The notes under the pieces were generated by a model. The model was not told the DNA's origin, ran no database searches, and saw only the letters and a program-made list of their open reading frames with translations. Positions 58,301-64,000 of a stretch of 64,000 nucleotides of DNA are shown here, piece by piece. This DNA comes from Streptomyces sp. CC208A (lineage in GTDB: Bacteria; Actinomycetota; Actinomycetes; Streptomycetales; Streptomycetaceae). How positions within the stretch are numbered: position 1 is the stretch's first letter; the number at the start of each line of letters is the position of its first letter. A program made the translations under genes and the position numbers. The stretch lies in contig NZ_JASCXN010000002.1 of NCBI RefSeq assembly GCF_030010625.1, forward strand, positions 62,001-126,000, written 5' to 3'.

Positions 58301-58445
58301 GCTGCGCGAACGGGACCGGAGCGTGGGCATCGTCAGCCACGTCGCCGACCTGCGCCGCCGGATCCCGGCCCAGCTGGAGGTCACCAAGTCCCGCCACGGC
58401 TCGGCCGTCCGCCTCCGCGCGGGCGGCGACGGACTCGGCGACTGA
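55386..58445 (+). CDS. sbcC: Exonuclease SbcC (Rad50-like SMC ATPase)
   Basis: 1019 residues, full length. Walker A GPTGAGKT at 35-42; Q-loop region RDQFCQVVLLPQGDFARFL; coiled-coil arms rich in Ala, Arg and Glu; zinc hook CQVC at 518-521; signature LSGGETFF from 917; Walker B and D-loop LDTLFIDEGFGSLD. The zinc hook joins two SbcC arms at the apex, while the ATPase heads bind SbcD. Start ATG overlaps the sbcD stop. Codon use matches the surroundings, so this is core chromosome. The complex cleaves hairpins, notable given the perfect hairpin-forming repeat just upstream of the operon. Confidence 0.96.
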   Translation: MRLHRLEITAFGPFGTTQTIDFDALSSAGLFLLHGPTGAGKTSVLDAVCFALYGSVPGARQAPGTTLRSDHAPAGTPTEVLLDLTVGGRRLEITRKPAQPRPKKRGGGFTTEKAQSTLREYDPATRAWTGLSRSHQEIGEEVTQLLGMSRDQFCQVVLLPQGDFARFLRADAEARGKLLGRLFDTRRFAAVEERLAELRRLAAHQVEEGDTRLLALAHRMAQAAEGLPAARTPVDGRPGEPGLADTVLGWGAVARTEAREAVDIAAVRLAAAEHAEARARAAAGHARDLAARQARHAEALRRREALTARIPERDRDRRALDLALAAERVAPALALRREAEREHADALAARDAARSPLPPDLADAPAEQLSALGDRLREELGGLAAARRAEHRAAELAEEHALLEREARADEEALQEAAGWLADWERRRAELKERVDTAQDAAARAEQLAGRLEPLRLRLAAARRRDTLARTLAEAEERYAAAREHRNATHETWLDLKSRRLRGIAAELAATLTDGDPCQVCGSTSHPAPTPTTADHVDRAAEEAAYARYTEADETARAAERERVATREALAAAREEVRSLAPSGTQHDESNHEPTVAELVEETEELTARHAEAHALAARSHPAREALARAEREHEERAAARQEAERRVAARTSHREALDRQRAALAEELARGRGAFATVAEHADRLERRIALLTEAAGAARAEETAVDRLKKADSQLADAAYKAGFSTPAEAAAALLDEHGRRTLRDRLDAWQAEAAAVADRLAEPGVEEAAALPPADPAGAEAAHEAAERALRAATAGLAAARERAAGLAGLARQAEAEVRRLGPLRTAHDRVARLAGLTAGTSTENERRMRLESYVLAARLEQVAAAASARLRRMSSGRYTLVHSDARAGGVRRSGLGLHVVDAWTGHTRDTATLSGGETFFASLALALGLADVVTDEAGGVRLDTLFIDEGFGSLDDQTLDEVLDVLDSLRERDRSVGIVSHVADLRRRIPAQLEVTKSRHGSAVRLRAGGDGLGD

Positions 58446-58466
58446 CGGACCCGGCCGCCGACGGAT

Positions 58467-58913
58467 TCAGCGGCTGACGGGACGGCGGGGGAGCGGCGAG
58501 GAGTAGACGACGCTGGTCGTCACCGAACCGAGCGCGCCGATCTTCCCTGAGATCTCCTCCAGGTGCCGCATGGACCGGGCGGCGACCTTGATCACGAAGC
58601 AGTCGTCCCCGGTGACGTGGTGCGCTTCCAGGACCTCGGGCGTGGCGGCGATCAGGTCGTGGAACGGCTTGTAGTTGCCCGTGGGATAACGGAGCCGGAC
58701 GAAAGCCAGGATGGGGAGCCCCAGCCGCTCGTGGTCGACCACGGCGGTGTACCCCGTGATCACCCCGGCCTCCTCCAGGCGGCGCACCCGCTCGGTCACC
58801 GCCGACGGCGACATGGAGACGGCGCGGGCGAGTTCGGCGTAGCTGGCCCGGCCCCGGGCCTGGAGGGCGTCGAGGATCCGCCAGTCGGTGGCGTCCGGTA
58901 CGTAGTCGTGCAT
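58467..58913 (-). CDS. Lrp/AsnC-family transcriptional regulator
   Basis: 148 residues: HTH DATDWRILDALQARGRASYAELARAVSMSPSAVTERVRRLEEAGVITGYTAVVD (1-60) and RAM ligand domain LGLPILAFVRLRY ... FHDLIAATPEVLEAHHVTGDDCFVIKVAARSMRHLEEISGKIGALGSVTTSVVYSS. ATG 58913 matches the usual Lrp start; an in-frame upstream extension has no similarity. It ends near sbcC (convergent). The second Lrp regulator of the window (60733-61230) is not a close copy. Confidence 0.93.
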   Translation of the reverse strand: MHDYVPDATDWRILDALQARGRASYAELARAVSMSPSAVTERVRRLEEAGVITGYTAVVDHERLGLPILAFVRLRYPTGNYKPFHDLIAATPEVLEAHHVTGDDCFVIKVAARSMRHLEEISGKIGALGSVTTSVVYSSPLPRRPVSR

Positions 58914-58930
58914 GGTCCGAGCCAACAGGG

Positions 58931-58966
58931 GTTTCCCCGGCGGATCAAGCCGTCCGCCGGGGAAAC
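58931..58966 (-). terminator. Terminator hairpin after the DUF885 gene
   Basis: GTTTCCCCGGCGGA (58931-58944) and TCCGCCGGGGAAAC (58953-58966) form a perfect 14-bp stem with an 8-base loop, 16 bases after the DUF885 stop on the minus strand. Confidence 0.75.
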
Positions 58967-58982
58967 GCACCGTGACACGGCG

Positions 58983-60692
58983 TCAGAGCCGGGAGAGCTC
59001 GTCCACGAGGTCGTCCAGGCCCAGCGGCCCCTGGCTCAGCGCCGCCATGTGCCAGCGCTTCGCGTCGAAGGCCTCGCCGTGCGCCTCGCGGGCCCGCTCG
59101 CGGCCGAGCAGCCACGCCCGCTCGCCCAGCTTGTAGCCGATGGCCTGGCCCGGCATCGACAGATAGCGCGTCAGCTCGCTCTCCACGAACGCCGGCGGCC
59201 GGCTGCTGTGCCGCTGGAAGAACTCCTGCGCCAGCTCCGGCGTCCACCGCTCGCCCGGGTGGAACGGAGAGTCCGCCGGGATGTCGAGCCCCAGGTGCAT
59301 GCCGATGTCCACGATCACCCGGCAGGCCCGCATCATCTGCGCGTCCAGGTAGCCGAGCCGCCGCTCCGCGTCCGGCAGGAAGCCGAGCTCGTCCATCAGC
59401 CGCTCCGCGTACAGCGCCCAGCCCTCCGCGTTGGCGCTGACCATGCCGATGGTGGCCTGGTAGCGGGAGAGGCTGTCGGCGACGTGCACCCACTGCGCGA
59501 TCTGCAGGTGGTGGCCGGGCACGCCCTCGTGGTACCAGGTCGACACCAGGTCGTAGACGGGGAACCGGGTCTGCCCGTCCACCGGCAGCCAGGTGCGGCC
59601 CGGGCGCGAGAAGTCCTCGGAGGGACCCGTGTAGTACGGGGCGGCGGCGCCGCCCGCGGGCGCGATGCGGGACTCCACCTTCCGCACCCGCTCGGCCAGT
59701 TCGAAGTGGGTGCCGTCGAGCGCCTCGATGGCCTCGTCCATGAGCTCCTGGAGCCAGGCGCGGACCTCGTCGACGCCCTCGATGTGGGTGCCGTGCTCGT
59801 CGAGGTGGGCGAGGGCCTCCCACGGGTCGGAGCCGGGCAGGATCCGGTCGGCCTCGGTGCGCATCTCGCCGAGCAGCCGGTGGTACTCGGCCCAGCCGTA
59901 GGCGTACGCCTGGTCGAGGTCGAGGTCGGTGCCGTTGAAGTAGCGGCTCCAGCGGCGGTAGCGCTCGCGGCCCACGGTGTCGGGGGCGTCGGCGATCGCG
60001 GGGGCGTACACGTCCCGCATCCAGTCGCGCAGCGAGGCGACGGCGGCGCTCGCCCCGGCCGCGGCCCCGGCGAGCTCCGTGCGCAGCTCCTCGGGCAGCG
60101 TGTCGGGCCGGGCCGCGGCGTACTGCTCGAACCAGCCCGGCTCGCCCTCGCCGCCCGCCCAGTCGGTGAGCTGCCCGACGAAGGTGGCGGTGGCCCGCGG
60201 CCCGCCGAAGAGCTTGCGCTCCAGGCCGAGCGCGAGCGAGGCCCGGTACCCCTCCAGGGCGGCGGGCACGGCCCGCAGCCGCTGGGCGACGGCCGCCCAG
60301 TCGTCCTCGGTGTCGGTGGGCATCACGGTGAAGACGATCCGGATGCTGTGCACCGGCGACCGCATGTTGCTGACCGCGCACAGGCCCTCGTCGGCGTCGT
60401 GGACGGCCAGTTCGGCCGTGAGCCGCTCCCGGAGCAGGCGGGCGCAGCGCCGCTCGGCGTCACTCTCCGCGCCCGGGGTCCGCTCGGCCTCGTCGAGCAG
60501 GGCGAGGGTCCTGCGGGCGAGCTCGGCCACGGCCTCCTGGCCCGCGGGGGAGAAGTCGGGAAGACGGCCGGCGCTCTCCCGGACTCCCAGGTGGGTGCCG
60601 GTGATCGGGTCGAGGGCGATGAGGTCGTCGACGTACGCGTCGGCGACCTGGCGGGGCAGCTTGCTGCGGGAACTCTCTGGCATGTGTCTCAT
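58983..60692 (-). CDS. DUF885 family protein (M3/M32-like metallopeptidase fold)
   Basis: 569 residues with the DUF885 signature: PITGTHLGV near the start, SNMRSPVHSIRIVFTVMPTDTEDDW, WYHEGVPGHHLQIAQ (a modified HExxH, here HEGVPGHH) and NAEGWALYAERLMDELGF (second metal-ligand Glu), then YLSMPGQAIGYKLGERAWLL. Gluzincin-type activity is inferred from the motif arrangement. ATG 60692 has GAGG upstream; ATG 60683 is an alternative. It sits between the two Lrp genes on the same strand. Confidence 0.9.
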   Translation of the reverse strand: MRHMPESSRSKLPRQVADAYVDDLIALDPITGTHLGVRESAGRLPDFSPAGQEAVAELARRTLALLDEAERTPGAESDAERRCARLLRERLTAELAVHDADEGLCAVSNMRSPVHSIRIVFTVMPTDTEDDWAAVAQRLRAVPAALEGYRASLALGLERKLFGGPRATATFVGQLTDWAGGEGEPGWFEQYAAARPDTLPEELRTELAGAAAGASAAVASLRDWMRDVYAPAIADAPDTVGRERYRRWSRYFNGTDLDLDQAYAYGWAEYHRLLGEMRTEADRILPGSDPWEALAHLDEHGTHIEGVDEVRAWLQELMDEAIEALDGTHFELAERVRKVESRIAPAGGAAAPYYTGPSEDFSRPGRTWLPVDGQTRFPVYDLVSTWYHEGVPGHHLQIAQWVHVADSLSRYQATIGMVSANAEGWALYAERLMDELGFLPDAERRLGYLDAQMMRACRVIVDIGMHLGLDIPADSPFHPGERWTPELAQEFFQRHSSRPPAFVESELTRYLSMPGQAIGYKLGERAWLLGRERAREAHGEAFDAKRWHMAALSQGPLGLDDLVDELSRL

Positions 60693-60732
60693 CCTGGTAC
60701 CTCGATCGGCCTCCCGTCACCCTCGGCCGATG

Positions 60733-61230
60733 TCACACGGCCGACAAGGACGCCCCCGCACCGGGCGGCATCAGGGGCCCGCAGTCCCACTGCTGGAAGA
60801 TCAGCCGGGTCTCGACGCGCGCCACCTCGCGCTGCGAGGTGAACTCGTCGAGCACGAGTCGCTGCAGGTCGGCGGGGTCGGCGACGGCCACGTGCACGAG
60901 GTAGTCGTCGGGTCCCGTGAGGTGGAACAGGGCCCGGGACTCGGGCAGGGCCCGGATCCGCTCCACGAACGGACCGATCAGTTCCCGCCGGTGGGGCCGT
61001 ACCTGCACGAGCAGCAACGCCTCCAGACCGCGGCCGAGTTTGGCCGGATCCAGTCGTAGCTGGTGCCCGAGGACGACACCGGTGCGACGGAGCCGGGTCA
61101 CCCGGTCCAGACAGGTGGAGGGCGCGACGCCGACCTCGGCGGCGAGCTCGCGGTAGGTGGTCCGGGCGTCGTTCTGCAGAAGGCGGAGAATGTGCAGATC
61201 GACCGTGTCCAGTACGACAGATTCGGCCAT
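60733..61230 (-). CDS. Lrp/AsnC-family transcriptional regulator
   Basis: 165 residues: HTH LDTVDLHILRLLQNDARTTYRELAAEVGVAPSTCLDRVTRLRRTGVVLGHQLRLDP and RAM domain RGLEALLLVQVRPHRRELIGPFVERIRALPESRALFHLTGPDDYLVHVAVADPADLQRLVLDEFTSQREVARVETRLIFQQW. It is divergent from the methionine gamma-lyase-like gene; the 60-base gap holds a perfect inverted repeat (61240-61262), the likely binding site. Lrp regulators next to PLP amino-acid lyases usually respond to the amino acid involved. Confidence 0.93.
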   Translation of the reverse strand: MAESVVLDTVDLHILRLLQNDARTTYRELAAEVGVAPSTCLDRVTRLRRTGVVLGHQLRLDPAKLGRGLEALLLVQVRPHRRELIGPFVERIRALPESRALFHLTGPDDYLVHVAVADPADLQRLVLDEFTSQREVARVETRLIFQQWDCGPLMPPGAGASLSAV

Positions 61231-61239
61231 CGGCCGAAC

Positions 61240-61262
61240 GTAGCACGGATTTCGGGTGCTAC
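61240..61262. promoter_or_regulatory. Inverted repeat, probable Lrp-type operator
   Basis: GTAGCAC (61240-61246) and GTGCTAC (61256-61262) are perfect reverse complements with a 9-base, A/T-containing centre, located between divergent Lrp and gamma-lyase-like genes, 10 bases from the regulator start. Confidence 0.6.
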
Positions 61263-61290
61263 TTCCCGGTATCCGTTCACAGTGCGGGCC

Positions 61291-62502
61291 ATGGACGCCA
61301 TGGATCACGCCCCTTCGGCCACCCCGAAGGCGCTCGCCACCGAAGCCGTGCACGCCGGCCGCGAGGACCTCGCCGCGCTCGGGCTGCACGCCCCGCCGCT
61401 CGACCTGTCCACCACCTACCCCTCGTACGACGCCCGGGCGGAGGCCGCCCGCATCGACGAGTTCGCCGCCACCGGCGCCCGCCTCGAAGGCCCGCCCGTC
61501 TACGCCCGGCTCGACAACCCCACCGTGGCCCGCTTCGAGGAGGCGCTGGCCCGCCTGGAGGGCACCGAGGCCGCCGTGGCCTTCGCGAGCGGCATGGCCG
61601 CCCTGACCGCGGTCCTGCTGGCCCGCGCGAGCCAGGGCCTGCGGCACGTCGTCGCGGTCCGCCCGCTCTACGGGTGCAGCGACCACCTCCTGGACGCCGG
61701 ACTGCTCGGCACCGAGGTGACCTGGACCGATCCGGCGGGCGTCGCCGAGGCGATCCGCCCGGACACGGGGCTCGTGATGGTCGAGTCCCCGGCCAACCCC
61801 ACCCTTGCCGAGGTCGACATCCGCGCCGTCGCCCAGGCCGCCGGCACGGTCCCGCTCCTCGTCGACAACACCTTCGCCACCCCGGTCCTCCAGCGCCCGG
61901 CCGGCCTCGGCGCCCGGATCGTGCTGCACAGCGCCACCAAGTACCTGGGCGGCCACGGCGACGTCATGGGCGGTGTCGTCGCCTGCGACGAGGAGTTCGC
62001 CCGTGAGCTCCGCCGTGTCCGCTTCGCCACCGGCGGCGTGCTCCACCCGCTCGCCGGCTACCTCCTGCTCCGGGGCCTGTCCACCCTCCCGGTTCGGGTC
62101 AGGGCGGCGTCGGCGACCGCCGCGGAGCTGGTACGGCGTCTGAGCGCCGACCCGCGGATCGCCCGCGTCCACTACCCGGCGATCGGCGGGGCGATGGTCT
62201 CCTTCGAGGTGTACGGCGACCCGCACGAGGTGATCGCGGGCGTCCGGCTGATCACCCCGGCGGTGAGCCTCGGCAGCGTCGACACCCTGATCCAGCACCC
62301 GGCCTCCATCAGTCACCGCATCGTGCACGAGGGCGACCGCAGGGCCGCGGGCGTCAGCGACCGGCTGCTGCGGATGTCGGTGGGTCTGGAGGACGTCGAG
62401 GACCTGTGGCGCGACCTGACCCAGGCGCTCAGCGCTCGCTCCGGTGAGCCGGCTGCTGCGGCCGCTCGGCCCGTCGCGGTGCCGGCTCCAGCCGAGCGGT
62501 GA
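61291..62502 (+). CDS. Methionine gamma-lyase / cystathionine gamma-synthase-like PLP enzyme
   Basis: 403 residues of the Cys/Met metabolism PLP family: ATEAVHAGRED, RLDNPTVARFEEALARLEGTEAAVAFASGMAALTAVLLA, PLYGCSDHLL (Tyr stacking on PLP), ESPANPTLAEVDI, VDNTFATPVLQ and LHSATKYLGGHGDVMGG with Schiff-base Lys217, then LGSVDTLIQHPASISH. The PASISH end and loss of the cystathionine-synthase specific residues fit a lyase more than a synthase, but this is not decisive. ATG 61291 or 61300. The 3' end overlaps the convergent GNAT gene by 74 bases. Confidence 0.9.
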   Translation: MDAMDHAPSATPKALATEAVHAGREDLAALGLHAPPLDLSTTYPSYDARAEAARIDEFAATGARLEGPPVYARLDNPTVARFEEALARLEGTEAAVAFASGMAALTAVLLARASQGLRHVVAVRPLYGCSDHLLDAGLLGTEVTWTDPAGVAEAIRPDTGLVMVESPANPTLAEVDIRAVAQAAGTVPLLVDNTFATPVLQRPAGLGARIVLHSATKYLGGHGDVMGGVVACDEEFARELRRVRFATGGVLHPLAGYLLLRGLSTLPVRVRAASATAAELVRRLSADPRIARVHYPAIGGAMVSFEVYGDPHEVIAGVRLITPAVSLGSVDTLIQHPASISHRIVHEGDRRAAGVSDRLLRMSVGLEDVEDLWRDLTQALSARSGEPAAAAARPVAVPAPAER

Positions 62503-63817
62503 TGACCAGCGTCCCCTCCTCGATCTGGTAGTCGAGGGGACGGCCGAGCGCCCGCATCGCCGCGACCATGCCGGTGTTGGACGCCTGGGTCACGGCGTAG
62601 ACGCTCTCGCACCCGTCCTCCTCGGCCATGGCCACGAGCCGGCCGAGGAGTTCGGAGCCGATGCCGCGCCGCTGCCAGTCGTCCTCGACCAGGAGCGCCA
62701 CCTCGGTCTCGTCGCCGTCCCACAGCAGGTGCCCGAGGGCGACGAGCCGCCCGGAGGCGGTCTGCACGGCGAGGGTGCGGCCGAACCGCGGGCTCAGCAG
62801 ATGGCCGAGGTAACGGTCGGCGTCACCGACCGGCCCGTGGTAGCGCAGGCCCAGCGTGCGCGCCGAGCAGCGGTCGTGCATGGCGCGGGCGGCCGGCAGG
62901 TCGCGCTGGTCGGCGCGGCGGACCGTGATCTCGTTCCCCTCGGGCAGGGTGAGCACGTCCCGGCCGCGGGGGAGCCGGGGACCGAGCCGCGCGTCGAGCT
63001 CGACCAGGGCGCGGGCGCGGGCGAACTCGGTCGGGGTGAAGGGCAGATACGGTCGCTCGATCAGCAGCGTGCCCCCGCTGGGGTCGCGCAGCTTCATCAC
63101 GGTCTCCTCCAGGACGCCCTCGACGGGCGTCTGCTCCCCGGTCGGGCGGCCGGTCAGGGAGACCGCGGGCACCGAGTGCAGGGTGCACCGGCCGAGCAAC
63201 TGGCGTAGTGCCAGGGGAAGCTCGGCGGCGTCGAGCGCGGTGCGGGCGGCGAGCCCCAGGACGCGCGTCGGGGTGTCCACCAGGTCGTGGGCGTCGGCGC
63301 GCTCGGTCCAGGTGTCGCGCCCGCCGGCCTTCCCGATCTCGCGGGCGAGGTCCCCGGCGGCGAGACCCGCCGGGGCACGGAGCAGGAACTCGTCGACCGT
63401 GCCCTCGGTCAGCGGATGCGTCTGCAGGGTGAGGATGTCGACGCCGAGCCGGGCGAGCACCGTGCACAGCGCCGCCAGGCTGCCCGGAGCGTCGTCGACG
63501 GTGGTCCTCATCCGCCACAGCACGGTCTCGGCCGGACCGGGGGCGGCTTCCTGCGCGGCCGGGACCGTGGCCGGGGGCGTGGCCGTCGCGGGCGGGGCAT
63601 GGCTGTGCCTCCGTGCCCACCACGTGTGGAAGCCCGCGGTGGCGATCAGCGCGATGGCCGAGAACACCAGGAGGTAGGGGCCGTCGGGCCCCTTGACGAT
63701 GGTCTTGGCGATCGTGTCGGCCACCACCACCGCGGTGAACAGGGCCGCGAGTTCGATCAGGTCGTGCCGCCAGTGGTGGGGGCGGCGGCTGCTCTTCGAG
63801 GACGTCACATCGGTCAT
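62429..63817 (-). CDS. Membrane-associated ACT-domain GNAT acetyltransferase-like protein
   Basis: 462 residues in three parts: two N-terminal membrane helices (ELAALFTAVVVADTIAKTIV and YLLVFSAIALIATAGFHTW, residues 22-65), an ACT-like domain (MRTTVDDAPGSLAALCTVLARLGVDILTLQTHPL, about 103-136) and a GNAT domain (VRRADQRDLPAARAMHDRCS ... VALLVEDDWQRRGIGSELLGRLVAMAEEDGC, acetyl-CoA motif QRRGIG). The ACT part suggests control by an amino acid. ATG 63817. Divergent sequence to the right has no gene within the window. The GNAT-only version without helices is common in Streptomyces; the helices are the odd part. Confidence 0.88.
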   Translation of the reverse strand: MTDVTSSKSSRRPHHWRHDLIELAALFTAVVVADTIAKTIVKGPDGPYLLVFSAIALIATAGFHTWWARRHSHAPPATATPPATVPAAQEAAPGPAETVLWRMRTTVDDAPGSLAALCTVLARLGVDILTLQTHPLTEGTVDEFLLRAPAGLAAGDLAREIGKAGGRDTWTERADAHDLVDTPTRVLGLAARTALDAAELPLALRQLLGRCTLHSVPAVSLTGRPTGEQTPVEGVLEETVMKLRDPSGGTLLIERPYLPFTPTEFARARALVELDARLGPRLPRGRDVLTLPEGNEITVRRADQRDLPAARAMHDRCSARTLGLRYHGPVGDADRYLGHLLSPRFGRTLAVQTASGRLVALGHLLWDGDETEVALLVEDDWQRRGIGSELLGRLVAMAEEDGCESVYAVTQASNTGMVAAMRALGRPLDYQIEEGTLVITARLEPAPRRAERPQQPAHRSER

Positions 63818-64000
63818 GGCCTCACTCTGGCCCAGAGGTGTTGCGTGATCACGAACGCTTTGTGACTGGCGGGTTAAGTGGCGATCTGGAGGATTTATGA
63901 CCGGTTCGGACTATTTCTGTCGCGCCCTGATCGGCCCGCCGGCCGTGCCCTGATCGGCCCTCCGGCGGAGCGTGCTCCGAAATCCCTTCGCCCCCGCCAC

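Overview
The window is very GC-rich (well over 70% G+C) with a strong G/C bias at third codon positions, many GTG starts, GTGA/ATGA overlaps between cotranscribed genes and a rare TTA codon. Gene content (MbtH, XRE/cupin and PucR regulators, several TetR-family regulators, SbcCD, UppP) points to a Streptomyces or close relative. No rRNA, tRNA or CRISPR array was seen.

Region 1 (1-10.6 kb) is part of a specialised-metabolism locus. A MacB/LolD-type ABC exporter runs leftward out of the window. A tightly coupled rightward operon runs opposite to it: methyltransferase, heme dioxygenase of the tryptophan 2,3-dioxygenase superfamily, then homologues of MppP, MppQ and MppR (the three enzymes that turn L-arginine into L-enduracididine), an MbtH-like protein, an alpha/beta hydrolase and a polyprenol-phosphate mannose synthase-like glycosyltransferase. 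No nonribosomal peptide synthetase lies inside the window, so it is either left of position 1 or elsewhere. The combination of an enduracididine cassette with a heme dioxygenase and a methyltransferase that has lost its usual catalytic His is the most interesting content here.

Region 2 (10.6-23.8 kb) looks like a decayed accessory island. It has a small P-loop kinase gene, remnants of IS5-, IS630-, ISL3- and IS3-type elements, a broken multicopper oxidase, a TetR-controlled operon (saccharopine dehydrogenase-like protein, TetR, probably a hydrolase) with a clear palindromic operator, a hemerythrin-domain gene ending in a 32-bp perfect inverted repeat, a molybdopterin oxidoreductase without N-terminal Fe-S cysteines, an acetate-transporter-like membrane protein, and the frameshifted C-terminal end of a tyrosine integrase at the right edge.

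Region 3 (23.8-64 kb) reads as ordinary Streptomyces chromosome: a HipA-like/DUF3037 pair, two SDR genes behind a good promoter and operator, a peptide-binding lipoprotein, uracil-DNA glycosylase, a TetR/FAD-monooxygenase pair with twin operators, apolipoprotein N-acyltransferase, undecaprenyl-diphosphatase, DedA/VTT membrane proteins, a gamma carbonic anhydrase, an EamA transporter with a divergent XRE-cupin regulator, carboxylesterase plus acyl-CoA ligase divergent from a PucR regulator, SbcD-SbcC preceded by an unusual GGATCC-rich hairpin, two Lrp/AsnC regulators, a methionine gamma-lyase-like enzyme and an ACT-GNAT membrane protein. Several convergent pairs share strong hairpin terminators or overlap at their 3' ends.
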